Source: UBA11606 sp964504305
GTDB lineage: Bacteria > Actinomycetota > Acidimicrobiia > Acidimicrobiales > Aldehydirespiratoraceae
Length of the DNA stretch: 64,000 bases
NCBI GenBank assembly: GCA_964504305.1
Contig: CAZDEB010000002.1
Span: 124,001 to 188,000, forward strand
Reading direction: 5' to 3'
The notes beneath the pieces are model-generated. The model had not been told where the DNA came from and ran no database searches. It saw only the letters and a list, made by a program, of their open reading frames with translations. Shown piece by piece: positions 9,487 to 17,187 of the stretch (positions are counted from its first letter, which is position 1; each line of letters opens with the position of its first letter). Position numbers and translations under genes: made by a program.

Positions 9487-10593
9487 GTGATGTCTGATCC
9501 GCAGAACTACTTGGCCGTCATAAAGGTGGTCGGTGTCGGCGGCGGCGGTGTCAACGCCGTCAACCGAATGATCGACGCCGGGCTCAAAGGCGTCGAGTTC
9601 ATTGCCGCAAATACAGACGCGCAGGCGCTGCTTATGAGCGATGCCGACGTAAAGCTCGACATTGGTCGAGACCTGACCCGGGGCCTTGGCGCTGGCAGCG
9701 ATCCAGATGTTGGTCGTCAAGCCGCCGAGGACAACATCGACGAGATTCGCGACGCCATTGCCGGCGCCGACATGGTGTTCATCACTGCTGGAAAGGGCGG
9801 AGGCACGGGCACTGGAGCCGCCCCTGTCATTGCCGAGGTCGCCAAGAGCCAAGGGGCGCTGACCATCGGCGTTGTAACGCGGCCTTTCGCATTTGAGGGT
9901 CGCCGTCGTTCGGTCCAAGCCGAGCAAGGCATTCAGCGCATAAAAGAAAAGGTCGACACTCTTATCGTCGTCCCCAACGATCGCTTGTTATCCATTGCTA
10001 CCAGCGACACCTCCGTACTCAACGCCTTCAAGATGGCCGACGAGATTCTGCTTCAGGGTGTTCAGGGAATCACTGACCTGATCACCATCCCCGGATTGAT
10101 CAATACCGACTTCGCCGATGTGCGCACCGTCATGACCGACGCTGGTTCGGCTCTGATGGGGATTGGCCACGGCAGCGGCGAGGGTCGTTCTACCGCCGCG
10201 GCCCGCGACGCTATTTCGAGCCCGTTGCTCGAAGCGTCGATCGAGAACGCCAGGGGGATCCTTCTCAACATCTCCGGTGGCCCCGACCTTGGGTTGCTCG
10301 AAGTAAACGAAGCGGCCGAGATCATCCACGGTGTCGCCCACCAAGATGCCAACATTATTTTCGGCGCCGTGATCGACGACGAGATGGGCGACGACGTGCG
10401 GGTAACCGTTATCGCCGCCGGGTTCGATCGGTGGGACGATGCGTCGCGTTCGGCCGCAATTTCACGCACCCCGACTCTTGACCCTGGTGACCCCACTGGC
10501 GAGGTCAGCATCGCCGATGTCTTCGCCACTGACGACGACGACGATCTCGATCTTGGCGACGACGACTTCGACGTCCCGTCGTTTCTCAAGTAG
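9487..10593 (+). CDS. ftsZ: Cell division GTPase FtsZ
   Basis: This is a 368-residue tubulin homologue that forms the Z-ring. The N-terminal GVGGGGVNAVNRMI, the tubulin signature GGGTGTGAAP (about residue 105) and the T7-loop region typical of FtsZ are present. A short acidic linker rich in Asp leads to the C-terminal peptide DDDFDVPSFLK, the usual docking site for SepF (encoded downstream) and other membrane tethers. The start is either GTG 9487 or the adjacent ATG 9490. GTG is given because an AGGA lies 9 bases before it. Confidence 0.98.
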   Translation: MMSDPQNYLAVIKVVGVGGGGVNAVNRMIDAGLKGVEFIAANTDAQALLMSDADVKLDIGRDLTRGLGAGSDPDVGRQAAEDNIDEIRDAIAGADMVFITAGKGGGTGTGAAPVIAEVAKSQGALTIGVVTRPFAFEGRRRSVQAEQGIQRIKEKVDTLIVVPNDRLLSIATSDTSVLNAFKMADEILLQGVQGITDLITIPGLINTDFADVRTVMTDAGSALMGIGHGSGEGRSTAAARDAISSPLLEASIENARGILLNISGGPDLGLLEVNEAAEIIHGVAHQDANIIFGAVIDDEMGDDVRVTVIAAGFDRWDDASRSAAISRTPTLDPGDPTGEVSIADVFATDDDDDLDLGDDDFDVPSFLK

Positions 10594-10599
10594 CAGCCG

Positions 10600-11277
10600 G
10601 TGTTGTTTCGGCGCGTCCCGGTTGGGGAGGGCGCTGCCGCGGAGGTCTGTTTCACAGATCGTCACGACGGCGACTTCGCAAACAGCCGTGCCGATGCCGA
10701 TCTCGAACCTCTCCGTCAGGCAATTTTTGAAGGCCGGTGGACATGGCTCAAACAGGTCCACGGGGACAACATCGTGCATGTCGCCGAACCCGGACAGTCG
10801 GCGGGCGCAGAGGCCGATGGTGCGGTTAGCTCGGCGAATGGCGCAGTCCTATGCGTACAGACCGCCGATTGTGTTCCGGTTGTGTTGATTTCGAGTCAGG
10901 CCGTCGGAGTGGTGCATTGCGGGTGGCGTGGACTGGTGGCGGGCGTGGTGCGGGCCGGCGTCGACGCCCTTCGGGCCGAAGGGGGAGAGACGATCCGGGC
11001 CCTGATCGGCCCGTGTATTCGCCCCGGTAGCTATGAATTTGGTCGAGACGACCTCGAGAGCGTGGCGGCGGTCGCGGGTTCGACGGCTCGGTCGGTCACC
11101 GACGCTGGTGCCCCAGCGCTCGACATGGCCGCGGCGACCATTGCCTTGCTCCATGCTGCTGGCGTAACCGATATCGACGATTTGGGGTTTGATACCGCCC
11201 AAGATCGGTGGTGGTCACACCGCACCCGCTCCGACGATGGCCGTCAGACCACCGCGGTACGCCTGGTGCGGTCATGA
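10600..11277 (+). CDS. pgeF: Multicopper-oxidase-fold protein PgeF/YfiH (peptidoglycan editing / purine nucleosidase family)
   Basis: This 225-residue protein is of the YfiH/YlmD/LACC1 family. Motifs visible are WLKQVHGDNIV, TADCVPVVL, VHCGWRGL and GPCI, which carry the His and Cys metal ligands of the family. Family members have been linked to purine nucleoside cleavage and to preventing misincorporation of serine into peptidoglycan. Position between ftsZ and yggS is the classic actinobacterial and firmicute arrangement. A GTG start lies 6 bases after ftsZ. Confidence 0.9.
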   Translation: MLFRRVPVGEGAAAEVCFTDRHDGDFANSRADADLEPLRQAIFEGRWTWLKQVHGDNIVHVAEPGQSAGAEADGAVSSANGAVLCVQTADCVPVVLISSQAVGVVHCGWRGLVAGVVRAGVDALRAEGGETIRALIGPCIRPGSYEFGRDDLESVAAVAGSTARSVTDAGAPALDMAAATIALLHAAGVTDIDDLGFDTAQDRWWSHRTRSDDGRQTTAVRLVRS

Positions 11278-11936
11278 GTTCGATATACCCGGTTGAGGTT
11301 GAGGCCCGGGTCAAATCGCTGCGGGACCGACTCGACCGCGTTGGTGGATCCGCGGTCACCGTCGTAGCGGTGACCAAGACGTTCGGGCCTGATGCCATCG
11401 ACGCGGCGGTCTCGGCCGGGCTTGCCAACATTGGCGAAAACTACGCTCAAGAGACCGTCGCGAAACTCCCCGACGTCACAACTGTCCCGACCGTTCACTT
11501 CATCGGTCAGTTGCAACGCAACAAGGTGCGGACGCTAGCTCCATGGGTTGACGTATGGCAGACAGTTGATCGGCTGGCGCTGGCGACGGAGATTGCCAAA
11601 CGCGCGCCGGCGGCGCGCGTCATGGTGCAAGTCGACATCTCCGGCGAGGAACGCAAAGGAGGATGCGAACCCGGCGACACCGAATCTCTTGTAACGGCCT
11701 GCGCCGACGCCGGCCTCGAGGTAGTGGGGCTAATGGGTGTGGCACTGCTGGCCGAACCCGAAGCGGCGCGGCCAGGTTTCCGGCTGCTTCGCAGCCTCAC
11801 CGACCGCCTCGGACTGCAGCATTGTTCGATGGGCATGAGCGCCGACCTCGAGGTCGCGGTCGACGAGGGGGCCACGATGGTACGAGTGGGGCGCGATCTC
11901 TTCGGCCCGAGACCGGCAACGTCGCCGCAACGCTGA
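11274..11936 (+). CDS. yggS: Pyridoxal-phosphate homeostasis protein YggS
   Basis: This 220-residue member of the PLP-binding alanine-racemase-like family acts in vitamin B6 homeostasis and has no known catalysis. The PLP lysine lies in VVAVTKTF, followed by IGENYAQE, HFIGQLQRNKV and the C-terminal SMGMSADLEVAVDEGATMVRVG. The ATG overlapping the pgeF stop (ATGA) is chosen. An in-frame start 66 bases upstream would lie inside pgeF. Confidence 0.94.
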   Translation: MSSIYPVEVEARVKSLRDRLDRVGGSAVTVVAVTKTFGPDAIDAAVSAGLANIGENYAQETVAKLPDVTTVPTVHFIGQLQRNKVRTLAPWVDVWQTVDRLALATEIAKRAPAARVMVQVDISGEERKGGCEPGDTESLVTACADAGLEVVGLMGVALLAEPEAARPGFRLLRSLTDRLGLQHCSMGMSADLEVAVDEGATMVRVGRDLFGPRPATSPQR

Positions 11937-11984
11937 CGAGCATGCCACCATCGCTGGCCCGAACAGCGATATCGTGTCTGCGAC

Positions 11985-11990
11985 AGGAGG
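11985..11990 (+). promoter_or_regulatory. Ribosome-binding site deciding the sepF start
   Basis: A perfect AGGAGG lies 7 bases before GTG 11998, 13 bases before ATG 12004 and only 1 base before ATG 11992. This supports GTG 11998 as the start. A TATCGT hexamer at 11970-11975 could be the -10 of a short-leader promoter. Confidence 0.6.
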
Positions 11991-11997
11991 GATGAGG

Positions 11998-12636
11998 GTG
12001 TCCATGCTGAAGAAGACGCTGATCTACTTGGGGCTCGGACCCGACGAAGAGTACGACTCTTTCGACGACTACGCACCGACCGAATCCGCTCCTGTCGCCG
12101 CCGCGCCCGCTGCGCCGTCCGGCGGTTACCAGCAGCAACCCCAGCATCAAGACGAACCCCGGCGTCCGGCCATGCGGGCGGTGCCTACTCAGGCCGCGCC
12201 AACTCAAGCCGCGACGACATCGGGATCAGCGACGGTGCGACCAATCAGGCCGGCCGGTTCTCAACCTTCGGGATCGGTCCGAGCCATACCCAGCGAAGCA
12301 ACTCAACAGCCAGTGCGCGAGCGGCCACGGCCGGCGCCCAAAGAAATTCAGCCCGCAGTACGGATCGTCGAGTCGCGGGCATCGAGTCCTCATGCCCTCA
12401 GCCCGACGAGCTTCAACGAAGCCCAAGCCATCGGCGATCGATTCAAGGCCGGCCAAGCAGTTATCGTCAATTTGCAGGGCGCCGACCGCGACCTTCGTCG
12501 TCGTCTCGTCGATTTCGCCAGTGGGCTGTGCTACGCGCTGGGCGGCAAGATGGATCGCGTGGCCGATCAGGTGTACCTACTGACTCCCGACGATGTGGTT
12601 GTGTCGGCGGCCGATACCCAGAGGGCTCTCGACTAA
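11998..12636 (+). CDS. sepF: Cell division protein SepF (Z-ring membrane anchor)
   Basis: This 212-residue protein starts with MSMLKKTLIYLGLG, the short amphipathic membrane-targeting segment of SepF. A long low-complexity linker rich in Pro, Ala and Gln (about residues 20-120) leads to the conserved C-terminal SepF domain LSPTSFNEAQAIGDRF, VIVNLQGADRDLRRRLVDFASGL and VYLLTPDDVVVS. SepF binds the FtsZ C-terminus and replaces the missing FtsA as membrane tether in Actinobacteria. The start is set by the AGGAGG at 11985. Confidence 0.93.
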   Translation: MSMLKKTLIYLGLGPDEEYDSFDDYAPTESAPVAAAPAAPSGGYQQQPQHQDEPRRPAMRAVPTQAAPTQAATTSGSATVRPIRPAGSQPSGSVRAIPSEATQQPVRERPRPAPKEIQPAVRIVESRASSPHALSPTSFNEAQAIGDRFKAGQAVIVNLQGADRDLRRRLVDFASGLCYALGGKMDRVADQVYLLTPDDVVVSAADTQRALD

Positions 12637-12640
12637 AGCG

Positions 12641-12898
12641 ATGACTCCGATTGTTTGCTCGCTGCTGTACTTCTACCTGATCGCGGTTTTCGCGCGGATC
12701 CTGTTGTCCTGGTTCCCGCTCAATCCTGATGGTTTTATGGCCACTGTTGCCGGTTTTTTGTACCTGATTACCGACCCAGTGCTGGGCCCGCTGCGCCGAG
12801 CGATTCCGGCGGTTCGGCTCGGTTCGGTCGCGCTCGACTTGTCACCGATCATCGTGATTATCGGCATCCAAGTGTTGTCCGGCCTCATCTGCACATAG
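12641..12898 (+). CDS. yggT: YggT family membrane protein
   Basis: This 85-residue protein has two hydrophobic segments (about residues 4-24 and 62-84) and the YggT motifs RILLSWFP and LYLITDPVLGPLRRAIP. The family is of uncertain function, is often encoded between sepF and divIVA, and has been linked to membrane or division processes. The ATG 12641 start follows the sepF stop by 4 bases. A longer in-frame ORF begins inside sepF and is rejected. Confidence 0.88.
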   Translation: MTPIVCSLLYFYLIAVFARILLSWFPLNPDGFMATVAGFLYLITDPVLGPLRRAIPAVRLGSVALDLSPIIVIIGIQVLSGLICT

Positions 12899-12961
12899 TC
12901 GCCAGCGATGGTGCAAGCAAGCTCACGGTGCGTGGTCCACGGTCACTCGCGGCGCTAGGTC

Positions 12962-12967
12962 TAGACT
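12962..12967 (+). promoter_or_regulatory. Leaderless-type -10 element of divIVA
   Basis: TAGACT sits 7 bases before the ATG at 12975, so transcription would begin at or next to the start codon. There is no Shine-Dalgarno sequence. The 76-base gap after yggT holds no other clear signal. Confidence 0.55.
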
Positions 12968-12974
12968 TGATGCC

Positions 12975-14396
12975 ATGGATGAACTGTCCCCAATCTTCCA
13001 AGACATCGAGTTCAGAGTCACGCTGCGCGGCTACGACGTCGACCAGGTCGACGCCTACATAGATCGTGTGGCAAAGTCGGCGGCACTAGTGCAGGGACGG
13101 CTCGGCGAACTGCAGGCTCGCACCGAAGCGGCCGAGTCGCGGCTGACCCCTGACGACCACAGCGATCCCGAGGCTTCGCTGAGCCGGACCCTCATTTTGG
13201 CCCAACGCACAGCCGATGCCGCTGTAGCCGAGGCCCGCGAAGAGTCCGCGAAGATTCTGGCCGAGGCTCACGAAGCGCGATCCGTGCTCGCAGCCGAACT
13301 CGAAGCCGATAGTGCCGCGGCGCGCCGGGCCGCCGACGACTATGCATCAAGAGTTCGCGCCGAAGCCGACACCGACCGTCGGCGGCTCTTGGCCGACGCC
13401 GAGTCGGCGGCCGCGGCCGCAGCGACCGGCGAACGAGATCGCCTCGCCGAAGAAGTCGCCGAACTCGAGCAGTACCGAGCTTTTCTCAACGATGACGTGG
13501 CTATTCTCGAAACTCACCTGCTCGATCAGCGAGCCGCTCTCGCGGCTTCGGTTTCGGCTTTGACCGACCTTGTTCAATCTCCCGAAGGATTCCGGGTGGT
13601 GCCCGCTCCAGCGACGTCTGGCGCGGTACTAGACCTGTCCGACTCGGCGCCGAACATCGAGCCGGCCACCGCGACCATCGCCGCGGACCCAATCGCTGAC
13701 GAGCCAGTGGACCTCATCGCTGACGAGCCGGTGGACCTCATCGCTGACGAGCCGGTGGACCTCATCGCTGACGAGCCAGTGGCCGAAGAACCAGTGGCCG
13801 AAGAACCAGTGGCCGAAGAACGAGTGCTCGAGGCCCGCAGCGTCGACGAGCCCGCGGGTCAGGAGCCGGCCACAGAGATCGACGTCGCACCAGTTGCGGC
13901 CGACTCGGCTCTTGTACCGCGTACGCCCGACGAGGTCTCCTTCGACGAGTGGGCCGAACCAGCAGCGATCGATCTGACGGTCGACCCCGAGCCCGCGACT
14001 CCCAATAAGTTCTTCGAAGACTTCGAACGGACCGGCGAATTTGCCGTCGTCGATACCACTCGCTCGCACGCGGCACCGGGCTCCACAGATACCGGCCCGA
14101 CAGACACCGGCCCTACGGATATGGGTGAGGCAACAGTTGTCACCGCCCCTCCTGTGTTGGCGACTGCCGCGGACTTCGATGCCGAGACCGACCCGGTTGC
14201 GACGGTCGCCGAGAACGCCGACGCGATGCTGTTTCAAGAACCGGCTGAGTTGCCTTCTGTCGACCCATTCTTGCAACAGATACGCGAAGCAGCCGCTGAT
14301 TCAGAGCCATCTGATTTCGGCGACGATGCGTTGTCGGCGTTCTTCGACCACGATGACAGCGACGGCGAGCGCGGATGGTTCGGCCGTCGCCGCTGA
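12975..14396 (+). CDS. divIVA: DivIVA-domain (Wag31-like) protein with long acidic C-terminal region
   Basis: The 473-residue protein begins with the DivIVA polar-targeting motif (FRVTLRGYDVDQVDAYIDRV, about residues 13-32). A coiled coil rich in Ala, Glu and Arg extends to about residue 195. The rest is acidic, disordered and Pro/Ala-rich, and contains a tandem repeat of IADEPVDL and AEEPV units (about 240-285). It ends in the basic tail GWFGRRR. DivIVA/Wag31 directs polar growth in Actinobacteria. The size is well above the usual 200-350 residues because of the acidic extension, so it may be a divergent paralogue rather than Wag31 itself. Confidence 0.85.
   Translation: MDELSPIFQDIEFRVTLRGYDVDQVDAYIDRVAKSAALVQGRLGELQARTEAAESRLTPDDHSDPEASLSRTLILAQRTADAAVAEAREESAKILAEAHEARSVLAAELEADSAAARRAADDYASRVRAEADTDRRRLLADAESAAAAAATGERDRLAEEVAELEQYRAFLNDDVAILETHLLDQRAALAASVSALTDLVQSPEGFRVVPAPATSGAVLDLSDSAPNIEPATATIAADPIADEPVDLIADEPVDLIADEPVDLIADEPVAEEPVAEEPVAEERVLEARSVDEPAGQEPATEIDVAPVAADSALVPRTPDEVSFDEWAEPAAIDLTVDPEPATPNKFFEDFERTGEFAVVDTTRSHAAPGSTDTGPTDTGPTDMGEATVVTAPPVLATAADFDAETDPVATVAENADAMLFQEPAELPSVDPFLQQIREAAADSEPSDFGDDALSAFFDHDDSDGERGWFGRRR
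13692..13826 (+). repeat. Coding tandem repeats in divIVA (24-bp and 15-bp units)
   Basis: Four copies of a unit beginning ATCGCTGACGAGCC start at 13692, 13716, 13740 and 13764, exactly 24 bp apart, and encode IADEPVDL. They are followed by three 15-bp units GCCGAAGAACCAGTG from 13782, 13797 and 13812, encoding AEEPV; the last is slightly diverged. Both unit lengths preserve frame, so copy number can vary without breaking the gene. Confidence 0.9.
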
Positions 14397-14430
14397 TACG
14401 TACAGAACCGGTTCGCGTGTTTCGACCTCC

Positions 14431-14454
14431 CGGGGCCTAAGCTGCCCCGCTTAG
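14431..14454 (+). other. Two mutually exclusive hairpins before traR
   Basis: CGGGGC (14431-14436) can pair with GCCCCG (14444-14449), while CTAAGC (14437-14442) can pair with GCTTAG (14449-14454). The pairings interleave with no connecting loop, so only one can form at a time. No T-run follows, so neither looks like an intrinsic terminator. Confidence 0.3.
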
Positions 14455-14496
14455 CGAGGGCACCCGGAGTTCTGCGGGACCGAAAGGACCAGCGAT

Positions 14497-15042
14497 ATGG
14501 CGACGGCAAAGAAGACGGCTGCTAAGAAGGCACCGGCCAAGAGGGCCGCGGCCAAGAGGGCCGCGGCCAAGAAGTCCGCGGCCAAGAAGACGACGGCAAA
14601 GAAAGCGCCCGCTAAAAAAGCCGCGGCCAAGAAGACTGCGGCCAAGAAGACTGCGGCCAAGAAGTCGCCATTCGGAAAGAAGTTCATCGCCGAGATGCAG
14701 GCCCGGCTTATCGACGAGCGCGCCAAGTACCTGCATTCGGCTGAGGAATATCGGGCCGAAGCCGATGCACTGCTCGAGGGTCGCGAACCGGGCGATGTCC
14801 AGTTTGACGAAGAGTCGGGCGAGGGCGACACCTTGGCGGTCGAACGCGAGAAGGATCTAGCGCTCTCGAGCCAGGCCCGCCAGGCTGTCGAACAGATCGA
14901 CGCGGCCCTGGAGCGTATCGAGGCTGGCACTTATGGACTTTGCGTTACTTCAGGCCTAGCCATACCTCAGGAGCGGCTCAAGGCCATCCCGTGGGCAGCT
15001 CAGCGCGTTGAGTACAAGGTCGGTGGGCTCGGCCGGATGTGA
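14497..15042 (+). CDS. TraR/DksA-family protein with lysine-rich histone-H1-like N-terminal tail
   Basis: Residues 1-56 are repeats of the AAKK/APAK type (nucleotides 14497-14664), like the DNA-binding tails of histone H1 and actinobacterial HU. Residues 57-181 match the DksA/TraR fold: a helical hairpin (FIAEMQARLIDERAKYLHSAEEY, acidic tip, LALSSQARQAVEQIDAALERI) then YGLCVTSGLAIPQERLKAIP. Only one of the four zinc-finger cysteines remains, so zinc binding is probably lost. DksA-type proteins bind the RNA polymerase secondary channel; the tail suggests DNA association. The stop overlaps the rluD GTG. AAAGGA lies 10 bases before the ATG. Confidence 0.85.
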   Translation: MATAKKTAAKKAPAKRAAAKRAAAKKSAAKKTTAKKAPAKKAAAKKTAAKKTAAKKSPFGKKFIAEMQARLIDERAKYLHSAEEYRAEADALLEGREPGDVQFDEESGEGDTLAVEREKDLALSSQARQAVEQIDAALERIEAGTYGLCVTSGLAIPQERLKAIPWAAQRVEYKVGGLGRM

Positions 15043-15971
15043 GCGACGCGATGGGCGGTCTCATCGAGGAGAGCGTCCCGGCCGCGTTCGACGGCGATCG
15101 CATAGATCGGGTTGTCGCGGCGATGACGGGACTCTCTCGGGCCGCGGTCGGACGCCTTGTCGGTTCCCGCGACGTTCAAATCAACGCCAAACCCGTCAAG
15201 GCTGGTTCGACCCGGGTCCGTGAAGGCGACATGATTCGCGTTGTGGTGCCCGAGCCAACTGACCCTCGTCCGGAGCCCGACCCCAACGTCGATTTCGAGG
15301 TCGTCTACGAAGACGAACACTTGTTGGTCGTTGACAAACCAGCAGGGTTGGTGGTGCACCCTGGGGCCGGCCATGCCGCGTCCACCTTGGTTCATGGGTT
15401 GGTAGCTCGGTTTCCCGAGCTGAGCGACGTGGGCGAAGCTCATCGGCCCGGCATTGTTCACCGCCTCGATCGAGGAACATCGGGGCTCTTGGTGGTCGCC
15501 AAGACGGCCTCAGTTTACGAGGCGCTCGTGGCCCAAATGGCCAACCACGAACCAGAGCGGATATATCAGGCGCTGGCCTGGGGACACCCCGACCGAGATG
15601 CCGGCGCGATCGATGCGCCCATTGGTCGCTCGACGCGTCACCCCACGCGCATGACGGTGACGCAGCAGGGTCGACGGGCGGTAACTCACTACGAAGTGGA
15701 TCAACGCTTCGAACAGCCAGTCGAATGCGCCCTGATGACATGTCGTCTCGAAACCGGTCGGACCCACCAGATTCGTGTGCATCTGCGAGCAATCGGGCAT
15801 CCGGTGGTCGGTGACCGCGAGTACGACGGCGGCCGACCGGGTCTCGACCCGGGCCGTCCCTTTCTCCATGCCGGAGAATTGCGTTTCATTCACCCGGTCA
15901 GCACGGAGCAGATCGCAGTCACCGCCCCGCTGCCCGAACCCCTTGTCTCGGTGTTGGCTCGCTGCTCCTAG
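15039..15971 (+). CDS. rluD: 23S rRNA pseudouridine synthase, RluD family
   Basis: This 310-residue protein has an N-terminal S4 RNA-binding domain (RIDRVVAAMTGLSRAAVGRLV, about residues 20-80) and a pseudouridine synthase domain. The catalytic Asp is in HRLDRGTSGLLVVAKT. Downstream GRTHQIRVHLRAIGHPVVGD is the usual RluA/C/D motif. The GTG start overlaps the traR stop. In many Actinobacteria lspA precedes rluD in this cluster, but here it is absent. Confidence 0.93.
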   Translation: MSDAMGGLIEESVPAAFDGDRIDRVVAAMTGLSRAAVGRLVGSRDVQINAKPVKAGSTRVREGDMIRVVVPEPTDPRPEPDPNVDFEVVYEDEHLLVVDKPAGLVVHPGAGHAASTLVHGLVARFPELSDVGEAHRPGIVHRLDRGTSGLLVVAKTASVYEALVAQMANHEPERIYQALAWGHPDRDAGAIDAPIGRSTRHPTRMTVTQQGRRAVTHYEVDQRFEQPVECALMTCRLETGRTHQIRVHLRAIGHPVVGDREYDGGRPGLDPGRPFLHAGELRFIHPVSTEQIAVTAPLPEPLVSVLARCS

Positions 15972-16073
15972 ACCGCTCTGATGGCTGTGTGAATGATTAG
16001 TGAAAGTCGGGCGTGCGAATTCCCGGCGTGCCTGATGGCGAGCGCCGACGCGTCTGCGCTCGGTCCGGCTCGC

Positions 16074-16079
16074 TAGAGT
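16074..16079 (+). promoter_or_regulatory. Leaderless-type -10 element of the phosphodiesterase gene
   Basis: TAGAGT lies exactly 7 bases before GTG 16087, the same geometry as at divIVA. The rest of the 115-base gap after rluD shows no terminator or RNA gene. Confidence 0.55.
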
Positions 16080-16086
16080 CACGAGG

Positions 16087-17187
16087 GTGATCGACGATCA
16101 ACCGGTGTTGCCGCAATGGGAGCGGGGAACTGTTGCCGATATTGTTCCGGCAATCCTCGAACCCGAGGACGACCGTTCGATTCTTCCCGACGAGGTTGTG
16201 GACGCCCATTCGGTCGTGCTGCTCGTGTTGGACGGGCTGGGGTGGGAACAGCTGCAAGATCGCGCCCGGATCGCCCCCACTTTGGCGTCGATGCAAGGAC
16301 AGGCCATAACCACGGTTGCTCCGTCTACGACGGCGGCGGCCCTGACCTCGATCGTTACGGGATCGGCTCCAGGAGTACACGGAGTCGTTGGCTATCGGAT
16401 CGATGTCGAGGGCGAGGTTCTCAATATGTTGAGCTGGCGAACCCCCCGCGGCGATGCCCGAGACCGCATTGTCCCCGAAGAGTTTCAAACAGTGCCGGCG
16501 TTCCTCGGCCAACGTCCGGTTGTGGTGCAAAACGCACCCTTTGCCCGCACCGGGTTCACCAGGGCGCATCTGAGCGAGACCCGGCAGCGAGGGTGGCGTA
16601 CTTTGCCGACCCTACCCGTCGAGGTTCGGCGGGCGGTTAGTAGCGGTGAGCCGTTTGTCTACGCGTACTACGACGGTATCGACAAGATTGCTCACGAATT
16701 CGGTTTTGGCGAGCACTACGACGCCGAGTTGGCCGCCTGCGACCGCCTCGTTGCCGATCTTATGATGGCGCTGCCTCGAGGCACCGCGATCGTGGTTACC
16801 GCCGACCACGGTCTGGTCGATTGTGCGGGCGCTGAACGCGAGCTCGACCCAGCTCTTTGGCCACTGATAGATCGCACGAGCGGCGAGGGTCGGTTTCGGT
16901 GGCTTCATGCTCAGCCGGGCCGGTCCCGAGAATTACTAGAAGCAGCCACCGCTGCGCACCACGAGCAGGCATGGGTACGTTCGGTCGATCAGATCCTCGA
17001 CGAGAACTGGTTCGGCCCGACTGTTACCGACGTTGCTCGACGCCGTCTGGGTGACGTTGCGATAGTGGCGCGCGACAACTGGACGTTCATGGACCGCGTC
17101 GAAGGTGCAGGGAAGTCGCTCATAGGGCGCCATGGTTCGCTCACTCGTGCCGAAATGCTCGTACCACTTGTTACGTTCTGCTCGTGA
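16087..17187 (+). CDS. Alkaline-phosphatase-superfamily hydrolase (type I phosphodiesterase / nucleotide pyrophosphatase)
   Basis: This 366-residue protein has the metal and nucleophile motifs of the family in order: VLLVLDGLGW (metal Asp), APSTTAAALTSIVTG (nucleophile Thr), YYDGIDKIAHEFG (Asp and His), TADHGLVD (Asp-His) and GRHGSLT (His). No signal peptide is seen, so it is probably cytoplasmic. The substrate cannot be told from sequence. It is translationally coupled to the proteasome activator gene that follows (GTGA overlap). Confidence 0.85.
   Translation: MIDDQPVLPQWERGTVADIVPAILEPEDDRSILPDEVVDAHSVVLLVLDGLGWEQLQDRARIAPTLASMQGQAITTVAPSTTAAALTSIVTGSAPGVHGVVGYRIDVEGEVLNMLSWRTPRGDARDRIVPEEFQTVPAFLGQRPVVVQNAPFARTGFTRAHLSETRQRGWRTLPTLPVEVRRAVSSGEPFVYAYYDGIDKIAHEFGFGEHYDAELAACDRLVADLMMALPRGTAIVVTADHGLVDCAGAERELDPALWPLIDRTSGEGRFRWLHAQPGRSRELLEAATAAHHEQAWVRSVDQILDENWFGPTVTDVARRRLGDVAIVARDNWTFMDRVEGAGKSLIGRHGSLTRAEMLVPLVTFCS

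Noticed and set aside
14431..14454. Pseudoknot before traR
   Set aside because: The two interleaved stems have no connecting loops, so they cannot form at once. They are treated as alternative hairpins.
15997..16569. Minus-strand ORF ending in a GTPGIRTPDFH-like peptide, suggestive of a mistranslated tRNA
   Set aside because: The DNA at 15990-16050 has no complete cloverleaf: no acceptor stem and no proper T-arm can be drawn on either strand.
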